In this document: piece by piece, positions 16,528-25,097 of the stretch
Layout of the letters: every line of letters begins with the position of its first letter
Position numbering within the stretch: the stretch's first letter is position 1
From: Bifidobacterium castoris
Lineage (GTDB): Bacteria; Actinomycetota; Actinomycetes; Actinomycetales; Bifidobacteriaceae
Assembly (NCBI RefSeq): GCF_003952025.1
Contig: NZ_QXGI01000010.1
Coordinates: 1-64,000, forward strand
Reading direction: 5' to 3'
DNA length: 64,000 nucleotides
Notes under the pieces: generated by a model
The model's input: only the letters and a program-made list of their open reading frames with translations
Told to the model about the DNA's origin: nothing
Databases searched by the model: none
Made by a program: the position numbers and the translations under genes

Positions 16528-17313
16528 TCATACGTTGAATTTCGCGCAGATCTCCTGACGCGGACGCAGGTCGATGTTCGTGATCTGCACGTCCGGGCCG
16601 GATTCGGCGATCCAGACGATCGCGTCGGCCACGGTCCGCGGCCGAATGCAACGACCGGGTTCGAACGGCACGTCGAGCGCGCGATCGATGCCTGCGAGCA
16701 TCTTCGTGGCGATCTGCCCCGGGTAGATCGTCGTCACACGCACGCCGGCGCCCGATTCCTCGAGACGCAGCGTGTCCGCATATCCCCGCAGCGCATGCTT
16801 CGACGACGCATAGACGGCGTGGTCGGGCACCGCCCGCTCCCCCGCGCCCGAATTGACGAAGACGACGCTCCCATGCCCCGCGCGCAACGCCGGCAGCAGC
16901 GCGCCGGTCAACACGGCCGGCGCGATGACGTTCGTCCGCAGCACACGCCGCCAGACGGACGCATCGGCGTCGGCCGCCGGCCCGACATGCGCCGTCGCGG
17001 CGGCATGCACGAGCAGGTCGAGCCGTGCAAGCGGGAAACGCGTGAGCAGTTCGGCATGTATCCAACCGGCGAGCGCATCCACGTCGGCTAGATCGACATG
17101 CAGCGCATCGACGCCGTCAAGGTCCGACAATCGCCGTGCGTCCTTGTTCGTGCGTGTGATCGCAATGACGCGCCATCCGTGTTCCGCAAGCCGCTGCACG
17201 GTGCGGCTGCCGACACCGCCGGCGGCGCCGGTCACGATGGCGACGCGCGCTTCAGATGCATCAGCCGCGGCGCCCGTCGGTGCGGCGGTCGTCGCAATGG
17301 TCGGTTCGGTCAT
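16528..17313 (-). CDS. Short-chain dehydrogenase/reductase
   Basis: A 261-residue classical SDR enzyme. The cofactor loop is [16 protein letters not shown] (about residues 28-43), with the NAG-equivalent VHAAATAH. The catalytic Ser is in VFVNSGAGE and the Tyr-Lys pair in [15 protein letters not shown]. The first 25 residues are Ala/Thr-rich and unlike the core. AGAAAGGATG precedes the start. The gene follows the fused transporter ATPase gene by 37 bases on the same strand and is probably the last gene of the uptake operon. It may act on the imported compound or a product of it; the substrate cannot be read from sequence. Confidence 0.87.
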   Translation of the reverse strand: MTEPTIATTAAPTGAAADASEARVAIVTGAAGGVGSRTVQRLAEHGWRVIAITRTNKDARRLSDLDGVDALHVDLADVDALAGWIHAELLTRFPLARLDLLVHAAATAHVGPAADADASVWRRVLRTNVIAPAVLTGALLPALRAGHGSVVFVNSGAGERAVPDHAVYASSKHALRGYADTLRLEESGAGVRVTTIYPGQIATKMLAGIDRALDVPFEPGRCIRPRTVADAIVWIAESGPDVQITNIDLRPRQEICAKFNV

Positions 17314-17350
17314 GACTCATCCTTTCTTCATGTATGCCAACGCGGCGGCG

Positions 17351-19237
17351 TCAGTGGGCGCCGCCGAGATACGCCTCCTGCACCCGCGGGTCGTGCAGCA
17401 GCGATTCGGCCGGGCCGTGCAGGCGGATGCGCCCGTTCTGCAGCACGTATCCGTAGTCGGCGATCGACAGCGCCAGCTCCGCCTGCTGTTCGACCATGAG
17501 CACGGAGACGCCGAAGTCGGTGCGCAGTGCGGCGATCTGCTCGAGCACGTCCTCAACGAGCTTGGGTGAAAGGCCCATGGTCGGCTCGTCCATGCAGATG
17601 AGCCTGGGACGGCTCATGAGCGCGCGGGCGAAGGCCAGCATCTGCTGTTCGCCGCCGGACATCGTGCCGGCCTGCTGCCGTCTGCGCTCGGCAAGACGCG
17701 GGAAACGCGTATACATCCGTTCCAGATCCTGTGCGACGCCGTCGCGATCATGGCGCGTATAGGCGCCGGACAGCAGGTTCTCCTCGACCGTCATCTTCGG
17801 GAACACGCGGCGCGCCTCCGGCACCGCCGCGATGCCGCCGATGACGCGGTCGCGCGTCGATGCGCGGGTGATGTCGCGCCCACGATAGTCGATGACGCCG
17901 CTCTTCGGACGGTTGATGCCGAGGATCGTCTTCATCGTCGTGGATTTGCCGGATGCATTGCCGCCGAGCAACGAGACGATCGCGCGCTGCGGAATCTCGA
18001 TCGACACGTCCTCAAGAGCATGCGCCTGCCCGTAGTAGACGTTGATGCCGTCGAGCCTGAGCAGCGGCTCACGGTGGAGCGTCTCGGACGGCGATGGCAT
18101 CTCGGGCGACTTGCTGCGCTCGACTTGCGCGACCTCCTCCCGTTCGATTGCGTTCTGCTTGCCAAGCACCCCTCGCTGCCCGCGGCTGCGTGTGACATGG
18201 AGCTCGCGCCTCTTGCCGAGGTACGCCTCGACGACCTGCGGCGCCTGACGTACGTGGTCGGGCTCGCCCTGAGCGATGATCCGGCCGCCGTCCATCGCGA
18301 TGACGCGGTCGGAAAGCGCCGTCACCAGTTCGATCTTGTGCTCGACGAGCAGAATCGTGTGCCCCTGCGCCTTGAGGTACTGCAGCTGTTCGAGCACTTC
18401 CGCGGTCTCCGACTGGTTCATGCCGGCGGTCGGTTCGTCGAGGAGCAGCAGCTTCGGCTCGCTGATATGGGCGCGGGCGATCTCGGTGCGGCGGCGGTTC
18501 GCATACGACAGCGTGTAGGCGAAGTCGCCGCGCCGTGTGCCGAGGCGTTCTCGGAAACGGTCGACCTCAATGGCGACGCGGTCGTCCACCGCCGCCCGCT
18601 CGTCCCGCGTCTTCGGCCCATGCACGAGCGCGAGCGCCGTCTCCGACAGCAGGTTCACCCAGCGCAGCAACGGATATCTTTGCAACTGCTTGAACGGCCG
18701 CTGCTCGACGAGTTTCTTGTGGTAGCCGAGGGCGATGTTCTCGTCCACGGTGAGCGCGCCGAATACACGGCCGTTCTGGAACGTGCGGGCGACGCCCTGT
18801 TCGGAGACGTCGGCGGCGGAGGCGCCCGCCAAAGACCGTTCGTCGACGTCGATGATGCCACCGTCCGGCGAGAGGAATCCGGAGATGAGGTTGATTGTGG
18901 TGGATTTTCCCGAGCCGTTGGGGCCGATGATCGAGACGACCTCGCCCTGATGCAGGTCGAACGAGATGCCGTCGACCGCTTTGAGGCCCTTGAACGATTT
19001 CGTCAGGTTGCGTACGCTCAGCACGACGGGTTCTTCGAGCACCGCCTCGCGATGGTGCCGCGCGTAGGCGACCGGGTCGCCCCCGAACGGCTCGAGCACC
19101 GCGGAGTACGGGTCGACGTCGTCGACGGGTCCGCGCACACGGCCCGCGGGGAAGCCCCGTACGGCCTCATCGAGGACATCGGACGGCTTATCTGAGGGAT
19201 GCCGGGCGGCATCCGTTGTGGCGTGGTGGTCGGCCAT
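17351..19237 (-). CDS. Fused LivG-LivF ATPase of a branched-chain-type ABC importer
   Basis: A 628-residue protein with two complete ABC ATPase domains, normally two separate proteins (LivG and LivF). After about 75 probably disordered residues, domain 1 has Walker A GPNGSGKST and Walker B LLLLDEPTAGMNQ. Its signature region, LSYANRRRTEIARA, is the divergent form typical of LivG. A charged linker of about 50 residues leads to domain 2, with Walker A GGNASGKST, signature MSGGEQQMLAFARA and Walker B LICMDEPTMGLSP. It powers uptake by the adjacent fused permease, whose gene ends 7 bases upstream. Start ATG 19237 lies within a GGGGTGACC context. The fusion fixes an equal ratio of the two ATPases. 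Confidence 0.92.
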   Translation of the reverse strand: MADHHATTDAARHPSDKPSDVLDEAVRGFPAGRVRGPVDDVDPYSAVLEPFGGDPVAYARHHREAVLEEPVVLSVRNLTKSFKGLKAVDGISFDLHQGEVVSIIGPNGSGKSTTINLISGFLSPDGGIIDVDERSLAGASAADVSEQGVARTFQNGRVFGALTVDENIALGYHKKLVEQRPFKQLQRYPLLRWVNLLSETALALVHGPKTRDERAAVDDRVAIEVDRFRERLGTRRGDFAYTLSYANRRRTEIARAHISEPKLLLLDEPTAGMNQSETAEVLEQLQYLKAQGHTILLVEHKIELVTALSDRVIAMDGGRIIAQGEPDHVRQAPQVVEAYLGKRRELHVTRSRGQRGVLGKQNAIEREEVAQVERSKSPEMPSPSETLHREPLLRLDGINVYYGQAHALEDVSIEIPQRAIVSLLGGNASGKSTTMKTILGINRPKSGVIDYRGRDITRASTRDRVIGGIAAVPEARRVFPKMTVEENLLSGAYTRHDRDGVAQDLERMYTRFPRLAERRRQQAGTMSGGEQQMLAFARALMSRPRLICMDEPTMGLSPKLVEDVLEQIAALRTDFGVSVLMVEQQAELALSIADYGYVLQNGRIRLHGPAESLLHDPRVQEAYLGGAH

Positions 19238-19244
19238 GGGCTGG

Positions 19245-21059
19245 TCACCCCTTCCTTGCGAACAGGCCCTGCGGGCGGAACATGATGATGACGACGAGCA
19301 GTGCGCCATAGGCCAGGATGCGCGCCTCCGGGACGACGCGCAGCAATTCCGGCGCGCCGATGAGAATGACCGATCCGAGCACGGCCCCGAGCGGGGAATT
19401 CATGCCGCCGAGCACGATGATCGTCAGGATGAGCAACGACATGTTCGAATTGAAAATCGTCGGATCGATGTACGTGTACTGGTGTGCGAGCAGCGAGCCC
19501 GCAATGCCGGCGAGGAACGCGGCGACGGCGTATGCGAGCGCCTTGTATGCGCCGGTGCGGATGCTCAGAGCCTCGCTCGCCTCCTGATCGGAGCCGATGG
19601 CCTCGAACACGTGGCCGAGGTGCGCCTTCTGGATGCGCATGACGACGACGAGCGCGAGGATGAGGACGATGACGTCGAGCAGATAGATCTCCTGCTGCGT
19701 ATGGAGCGCGGCGCCGAATATGCTCGGGAACGGGATGCCGGTGATGCCGAGCGAACCGTTCGTCAGCGGTTCCGCCACGCGCACAATCGCAACCATGACC
19801 GCCCCGACGCCGATCGTGGCGATTGCGACGTAGTGTCCGGAGAGCTTCCATGACGGGAACGTGAGCACGCTCGCGCACACGGCCGCGATGACGCCGGCGG
19901 ACAGGAGCGCCAGCAGGAACGGCCAGTGCGCCTTCGTCGTCAGCAGCGCCGATGCGTACGCGCCTACGGCGACCGGCCCGGCGAGACCCAGGATCGTCTG
20001 GCCCGCCGATCCGGAGATGAGCGTCAGGCCGACGGCGGCGATCGCATAGATCGCGACCTGCGTGCCTATGCCGGACAGATAGTCGTTGAACAGGAACGGC
20101 GTGGCGAGCGCGGCGGCGGCTAGGATGAGGTCGCCCCACCATGGCAGGCGGATCGGACGGCCTCCGGCGAGGAACGTGCCCGTCATCGGCTCGCTTTTCA
20201 CATCGGTCTTCGGCCCGAGCAGCCCCTGGGGCCGCACGATGAGGATGATGAGCAGCGCGCCGAAGGTGATGAGGTCATGCGCGCCGTCGCCGAACCAGAA
20301 CACGCCGACCGCCTCGATGACGCCCAGGGCGATGCCGCCGACGACCGCGCCGGGAATGGAGCCGAGACCGCCGATCGCGGCGGCGACGAACGCCGTCAGT
20401 CCGATCGTGCCGCCGTTCATCGGATTGATGTTCGCGTTGAACAATCCGATGAAGATGCCGGCGATGCCGGAGAGCACCGCGCCGATGACGAACGCGAGGT
20501 TGCGGATGCGTTTGACGGGGATGCCCATCTGCAGGGCCGCCTGGGGGTCCTGCGCGGTCGCACGGATCGCGCGTCCCGCCTTGCCATAGGCGAGAAACGC
20601 CCAGAGCGCGAGCATCGCGACGACGGCGAACACGACCATGACGACGTCGGACGTGCCGAACCGCACGCCGAACGCCTGCAGGTTGCTCGTGGCGAGCAGC
20701 TTGGGGAACGGCCTTGTACGCGCGCCGAAGATGAGCTGTAACCCGTTGTCGAGAATCTGTCCGACGCCGATCGTGGCGAGCAGCGCGGCTATCGGCTTGC
20801 GTCCCTCAAGCGGCGCGATGATGCCGGCGTTGATGAGCCAGCCGAGGGCGGCGGTCGCCGCGACGACGGCCAGGACGACCGGGACGAGCGGCCAGCCGAG
20901 CACGGAGCCGCAGTACCAGGCGAGCATCATGCCGACGGCGACGAGCGAGCCCTGCGAGAAGTTGACGACGTTGGTCACGCCGAAGATGAGCGAGACGCCG
21001 ACGGCGACGAGCGCGTACGCGCCACCATGGATCAGTCCCGAGAACAGCGTATCTATCAC
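19245..21059 (-). CDS. Fused LivH-LivM permease of a branched-chain-type ABC importer
   Basis: A 604-residue integral membrane protein containing both permease halves. Residues about 1-290 match LivH (IHGGAYALVAVGVSLIFGV, VVNFSQGSLVAVGMM and GGLGSIPGAVVGGI). Residues about 305-604 match LivM (IYAIAAVGLTLISGSAGQ and ILGGMNSPLGAVLGSV). Each half ends in an ILIVRPQGLLG or IIMFRPQGLFA-like tail, a natural C-terminus of each ancestral protein, so the join is clear. It starts with GTG preceded by GAGGAACC. It lies between the binding-protein gene (32 bases upstream) and the ATPase gene. The substrate class is amino acids, amides or urea-like compounds by family. Confidence 0.93.
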   Translation of the reverse strand: MIDTLFSGLIHGGAYALVAVGVSLIFGVTNVVNFSQGSLVAVGMMLAWYCGSVLGWPLVPVVLAVVAATAALGWLINAGIIAPLEGRKPIAALLATIGVGQILDNGLQLIFGARTRPFPKLLATSNLQAFGVRFGTSDVVMVVFAVVAMLALWAFLAYGKAGRAIRATAQDPQAALQMGIPVKRIRNLAFVIGAVLSGIAGIFIGLFNANINPMNGGTIGLTAFVAAAIGGLGSIPGAVVGGIALGVIEAVGVFWFGDGAHDLITFGALLIILIVRPQGLLGPKTDVKSEPMTGTFLAGGRPIRLPWWGDLILAAAALATPFLFNDYLSGIGTQVAIYAIAAVGLTLISGSAGQTILGLAGPVAVGAYASALLTTKAHWPFLLALLSAGVIAAVCASVLTFPSWKLSGHYVAIATIGVGAVMVAIVRVAEPLTNGSLGITGIPFPSIFGAALHTQQEIYLLDVIVLILALVVVMRIQKAHLGHVFEAIGSDQEASEALSIRTGAYKALAYAVAAFLAGIAGSLLAHQYTYIDPTIFNSNMSLLILTIIVLGGMNSPLGAVLGSVILIGAPELLRVVPEARILAYGALLVVIIMFRPQGLFARKG

Positions 21060-21091
21060 GGTAGGTTCCTCACCTCATGTTGCGGAGAAGG

Positions 21092-22273
21092 TCAGTTCTC
21101 GTACGGAACGAACCGGCCGTCCTTGACAACGAGCAGGATCGGTTCGATGCCGGGGGCACGCCGCGTTTCCTGATCGAAGGAGAACGTCGTGTCGTTGCCC
21201 TGGTAGAGCGGGAAGTCGGTGACGGTCTGCAACGCTTTCTGGATGCCTTCGCGGGTGGGTTCGGTCGCGTTGGCGGCATAGGCGAGATCCTTGACTGCCT
21301 GATAGGCGGTCACCTCGAAATTGCCGGGGTTGTTGCCGTACCTCTCCTTGAACGCCTTGACGAACGCCTGCGCGCCCTTGTTCTTCGTGCCCTCGGCGCT
21401 GAACGAGCCGGTGATCACCGCGCCCTCCGCATTGTCTCCGGCCAGGTCGAGGAACTCGGCGGTCTCCTGGCCGCCGAAGAACGGACCGGTGTATCCGAGT
21501 TTGTCGCGCAGCGTATTGACCACCAATGCACCGTCGGGACCATAGCCGATGTTGACGATGAGATCGGGGTCGGCGTCACGCGCCGGGATGAGGATCGGCG
21601 AAAGATCGGTCGAATCGGGCAGGTACGACGACTCGTACACGATCTGGGTGCCGTTCTTGGCGGCCTGCTCCTTGAAGTACCCGTAAGCCTGCTTGCCCCA
21701 GTCGTTCTCGATGTAGACGACGGAGACCCTCTTGGCCTGCTGTGCTGCCGCATCCGCGTATACGCGCTCGTAGGCGTCGGTGCCGATCGCCGGGCTCCAG
21801 ACGTGGTCGCCGGTCTGCGTGAACGTCGGCGACGAGTTGTTGAAGCCGTAATGCACGAGGCCGGCCTGCTGGAATGTCGGTGAGGCCGCGGCCGACGCCG
21901 GCGACGCGTAATCGCCGACGACGGCGATTACGGACGGATCGGAGGCGAGCTTCGGCGCGACGGATGCGTCCTGCTTCGGATCGGATTGCGTGTCGTAGTA
22001 TTTCAGCCCGAGCGTTTTGCCGCCCACGCCGCCGGCGGCGTTGACCTCGTCGACGGCGAGGTCAAGGCCCTGCTGGAACAGCCGTCCGTATTCGGCGTAC
22101 TGCCCGGTCTTCGGGTAGAGGACGCCGATGTTGACGGTGTTGTCCTCCGCTTCGGCGACGTCGTCCCCGCCGAGCCCGCATGCCGCAGTGCCGGCGGTCA
22201 GCGCTCCGACGAGCGATGCGGCGAGTACGGTCCGGACGCCTTTCTTCCAATGTGTCTTCCAATGTGCGCTCAT
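21092..22273 (-). CDS. Branched-chain-type periplasmic-binding lipoprotein
   Basis: A 393-residue extracellular binding protein that would deliver ligand to the fused LivHM permease. A lipoprotein signal peptide is visible, with a hydrophobic core and lipobox GTAACG (lipidated Cys32). The mature part belongs to the type I periplasmic fold: NTVNIGVLYPKTGQYAEYG, DEVNAAGGVGGK and VIAVVGDYASPASAAASPTFQ are typical of LivJ/AmiC-like proteins. AAAGGGAAC precedes the start. The conserved ligand-backbone serine/threonine region appears as ASPASAAASP. The ligand cannot be decided between amino acids, short amides and other small acids. It is the second gene of the operon, after the UroD-like gene. Confidence 0.92.
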   Translation of the reverse strand: MSAHWKTHWKKGVRTVLAASLVGALTAGTAACGLGGDDVAEAEDNTVNIGVLYPKTGQYAEYGRLFQQGLDLAVDEVNAAGGVGGKTLGLKYYDTQSDPKQDASVAPKLASDPSVIAVVGDYASPASAAASPTFQQAGLVHYGFNNSSPTFTQTGDHVWSPAIGTDAYERVYADAAAQQAKRVSVVYIENDWGKQAYGYFKEQAAKNGTQIVYESSYLPDSTDLSPILIPARDADPDLIVNIGYGPDGALVVNTLRDKLGYTGPFFGGQETAEFLDLAGDNAEGAVITGSFSAEGTKNKGAQAFVKAFKERYGNNPGNFEVTAYQAVKDLAYAANATEPTREGIQKALQTVTDFPLYQGNDTTFSFDQETRRAPGIEPILLVVKDGRFVPYEN

Positions 22274-22343
22274 ATGATGTTCCCTTTACTGTTTCTCTGT
22301 CTCCGTGATGGATCCGCTTCTGTTCTTCTTCGGATGAGGCCCG

Positions 22344-23387
22344 TCAGGCCGCGCGGTACTCGGCGAGCACGGCGAGCGCATCGTCGTTCGCCGGCGTGAT
22401 GACCGTGCAGCTCGGTGCGAGCAGGAACGGCGCGTTGCCGCGCAGCGCGAGCGTCTCCTCGAGTTCCGCACGCACCTGTCGGATCGATCCCGCCGGCTCG
22501 AATTCCACGGAGTTCGCGCCGGCGACCGGCACCGCCCGCAGGTCGAGGTCGGCTTTGGGGTTGCCGTCGGCGTACTGGTCCCACTGGATGACGTCCACGC
22601 CTAGATCGTCGAACCATTCCGGGTTCGACTCGGCACGGCAGGTGTGCAGCAGCACGACGGCGTCCGGGTTCGCCTCACGCACCGCATCGATGACGATGCG
22701 GTCGTACGGCTCGGAGAATTCGCGGTACTGTTCGCGGTCGAAGTACCCTTCGCTTACCGTGCCGGTCACCGCGTAGAAGATGCCGTCGAGCCCTGCGCCG
22801 CCCTGTTCGGTCGGGGTGACGAGGATGCGCGCGTAGTCGGCCAGCGTGCGCGCGATGTTGCCGAGCGCGCGTTTGGCTGCATCCGGCTGGTCGAGGATTG
22901 CGGCCTGCACCGTGGTCTTGGAGTGCGCGTGCGTGTCGTTCGGGTAGAGCGGCAGGTCGGCGAGCTGGAGCAGCACCGACAGCGGCGAGAAGATCGTCTG
23001 GATGACTCCGCGATCCGGCAGCGCCTCCCGGATCAGGCGGGCAGCTTCGACGGCTTCTTCGAACGCGTCGTTATGCGCGGGATCGAGCCGTTCGATCGAG
23101 GCCACGTCGCCCGGTTCATTGATGACGGCGCGTACGGTCTTGGGAATGACGAAGTCGCCGTAGTCGTTACGGTCGTAGACGGCGCCCCAGGCTTCGGAGT
23201 AGTACACCGCGCGCGGATTGATCTTCACCCAGTCCCAGTCCCACCGCTTGATGAAGGCGACGTACGCATCCGCGAATTCGGCGGCGCCGTACTCGTGCCC
23301 CACAAGATGCTCCCAGGCGGCGGTGAGGTGTCCGGCACCGGGCTTGCCCTGTGCGATGTCATGGAACTGCTGCTTGCGGTCGGTCAT
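22344..23387 (-). CDS. UroD/MtaA-superfamily protein with zinc-type motif
   Basis: A 347-residue TIM-barrel protein of the uroporphyrinogen-decarboxylase superfamily. It is unlikely to be heme HemE, because no heme gene is nearby and it lacks the HemE N-terminal signature. It keeps a His-x-Cys pair, His248-Thr-Cys250 in VVLLHTCRAES, and a late Cys327 in APSCTVITPAND. These match the His-x-Cys...Cys zinc site of MtaA/CmuA-type methyltransferases, which activate a thiol for methyl transfer. AAAGGG precedes ATG 23387. It is the first gene of the operon that continues with the binding protein and transporter. A methyltransferase or demethylase for the imported compound is the best guess. Confidence 0.72.
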   Translation of the reverse strand: MTDRKQQFHDIAQGKPGAGHLTAAWEHLVGHEYGAAEFADAYVAFIKRWDWDWVKINPRAVYYSEAWGAVYDRNDYGDFVIPKTVRAVINEPGDVASIERLDPAHNDAFEEAVEAARLIREALPDRGVIQTIFSPLSVLLQLADLPLYPNDTHAHSKTTVQAAILDQPDAAKRALGNIARTLADYARILVTPTEQGGAGLDGIFYAVTGTVSEGYFDREQYREFSEPYDRIVIDAVREANPDAVVLLHTCRAESNPEWFDDLGVDVIQWDQYADGNPKADLDLRAVPVAGANSVEFEPAGSIRQVRAELEETLALRGNAPFLLAPSCTVITPANDDALAVLAEYRAA

Positions 23388-23580
23388 GATGATTCCCTTT
23401 TTCTCTGTGATGATGATTGCATTGAAATGGAAGCGCCGGCCACGGCAACCCCAAGCGGATGCATGTGGGAGCGGCTGCTTGTCACAGATCCTAACGCGGA
23501 TTTTCCATGAAAACACGGGGTTCATTACTCACTCTCGTTATGGCTCTCTATCAACCATCGCCATGACGGGACAATTGAAC

Positions 23581-23607
23581 TAGATATCAGTTTTATTTAT
23601 ATATCTA
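23581..23607. promoter_or_regulatory. AT-rich inverted repeat upstream of the UroD-like gene
   Basis: TAGATAT (23581-23587) and ATATCTA (23601-23607) form an inverted repeat with a 13-base AT-rich centre. It could be an operator or the promoter AT tract of the uptake operon. It lies about 195 bases before the first gene. Confidence 0.35.
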
Positions 23608-23651
23608 TGCACATGGTCCCCACACGGATGCGATCGGACCCCGTTCCATGA

Positions 23652-23690
23652 CGATGCCCCGCCTCCTCTTGCCGAGGAGGCGGGGCATCG
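23652..23690 (-). terminator. Terminator of the metB/metY-like operon
   Basis: A perfect 17-bp stem (23652-23668 and 23674-23690) with loop TTGCC, 62 bases beyond the stop of the second PLP enzyme. It separates that operon from the UroD-like promoter. There is no T-run. Confidence 0.75.
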
Positions 23691-23751
23691 GGGCGACCAC
23701 CCGTCTTGCATGGACGCGGCAGTCGGAAGCCATGGATTCATGGCCCGGGGT

Positions 23752-25077
23752 TCACGGTTCGCCGTAGGCGCGCTGAATCGCCTGATCGAGGTCGGCGATC
23801 AGGTCGTCCACATCCTCCAATCCTATGGATAGACGGATCAGATTGTCGGTGACGCCCGCCGCCGCGCGGAAATCCGCCGGCACCTCGCGATGCGTGATGC
23901 GGGCGGGATCCACGATGAGCGACCGAGAGTCGCCGATGTTGGGGATGTAGGTGAAGACACGCACGGCATCCAGCACCCGCTCGATATGCGCGCGGTCCCC
24001 GTCGAGCTCGAAGGAGAGTACGCCGCCCACGCCGTCCGGGAACAATCGCCGCACGAGCTGCGCCTGATAGACGTCCACACCGTCAGGAGCCGCAAGCGCA
24101 AGGCCGGAATACCGCACGTCGCGCACATGCCGCACCGTGCGCAGATGCCGCGCGACCGCCGCCGCGGATCGCGTCTGCTGACGTATGCGCACGGGCAACG
24201 TCTCCAGGCCGAGCAGCTGCAGGTAGGCGTTGAACGGGCTTTCCACCGCGCCGAACGTACGGACGTACTTGATGCGGAGCCGGCGGATATATGCGTCGGC
24301 TCCGAATCTGCTCGCGAAGCTGTGCCATACCCCGGAGCGATCGTCGCTCACCACGACCTCCGTCCGGGTGAACTGCGGGAACCGGGGGCTCGCCCAGTCG
24401 AATCGCCCGGCATCGACGACCACGCCGCCGAGCGTGTTGCCGTGCCCGCTGATCCCCTTCGTCGTGGAGTGCACGACGACGTCGGCGCCCCAGCGGATGG
24501 GACGGAACAGGTACGGCGTCGGCACGGTGTTGTCGATGATGAGCGGCACCCCGTGACGGTGCGCGAGTTCGGCGAGACCGGCGACGTCGGTGACCTCGGT
24601 CGACGGGTTGGCCACCGACTCCGCGAACACCGCACGTGTATCCGGGCCGATGAGCGACTCGACCTCGGCGAGGTCGTTGATGCACTCCACGAAGTCGGTG
24701 TGCACGCCGAACTGCGGGAAGAAGCTGGCCATCGCGTCCACCGACGCGCCGTACAGCGTCTTCGGCGCGATGATCCTGCCTCCGCCCTCCGCCGCGCACA
24801 GCAGCGCGAATGAAACCGCGGCCATGCCGGAGGCGACCGCGACCGCGCTCCGGCCGCCTTCGAGAGCGGCAAGCCGGCGCTCGAGCACGTCGACGGTCGG
24901 ATTGGCGACGCGCGAATACGAGAATCCGTCCTCGGCTCCGGCGGAGAGCGCATCGCCGCGCGCGGCGCTCTCCATGTCGAACGCCGCGCTCATGTAGATC
25001 GGCGGCACTCCCGCATGCGCGTGCTCGCCTGCGGCATATCCGGCGTGCACGGCGTTCGTCTCAAAACCACTACACAT
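23752..25077 (-). CDS. O-acetylhomoserine sulfhydrylase-like PLP enzyme
   Basis: A 441-residue Cys/Met-metabolism PLP enzyme. The N-terminus ETNAVHAGYAAGEHAHAGVPPIYMSAAF and the YSRVANPTVDVLERRLAALEGG block match the MetY branch more than MetB. The PLP lysine is in VVHSTTKGISGHG. MetY enzymes join sulfide or methanethiol to O-acetylhomoserine to make homocysteine or methionine. The start is ATG 25077; a GTG four codons upstream is possible. It lies 20 bases after the metB-like gene and is probably co-transcribed. Homocysteine or methionine production is the inferred role. Cystathionine-type activity cannot be excluded. Confidence 0.85.
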   Translation of the reverse strand: MCSGFETNAVHAGYAAGEHAHAGVPPIYMSAAFDMESAARGDALSAGAEDGFSYSRVANPTVDVLERRLAALEGGRSAVAVASGMAAVSFALLCAAEGGGRIIAPKTLYGASVDAMASFFPQFGVHTDFVECINDLAEVESLIGPDTRAVFAESVANPSTEVTDVAGLAELAHRHGVPLIIDNTVPTPYLFRPIRWGADVVVHSTTKGISGHGNTLGGVVVDAGRFDWASPRFPQFTRTEVVVSDDRSGVWHSFASRFGADAYIRRLRIKYVRTFGAVESPFNAYLQLLGLETLPVRIRQQTRSAAAVARHLRTVRHVRDVRYSGLALAAPDGVDVYQAQLVRRLFPDGVGGVLSFELDGDRAHIERVLDAVRVFTYIPNIGDSRSLIVDPARITHREVPADFRAAAGVTDNLIRLSIGLEDVDDLIADLDQAIQRAYGEP

Positions 25078-25097
25078 GATCCACCCCACCTCGCCCG

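Larger units (their letters stand above)
23388..23751. other. 364-base intergenic region before the uptake operon
   Basis: Contains the leader and promoter region of the UroD-like gene and the terminator of the preceding PLP-enzyme gene (23652-23690). An AT-rich patch at 23571-23620 stands out in this genome. Riboswitch folds for methionine, SAM or cobalamin were considered by eye and not recognised. Confidence 0.55.

Noticed and set aside
23388-23560. SAM or SAH riboswitch upstream of the UroD-like gene
   Set aside because: Expected from context, but none of the known consensus cores could be recognised in the leader.
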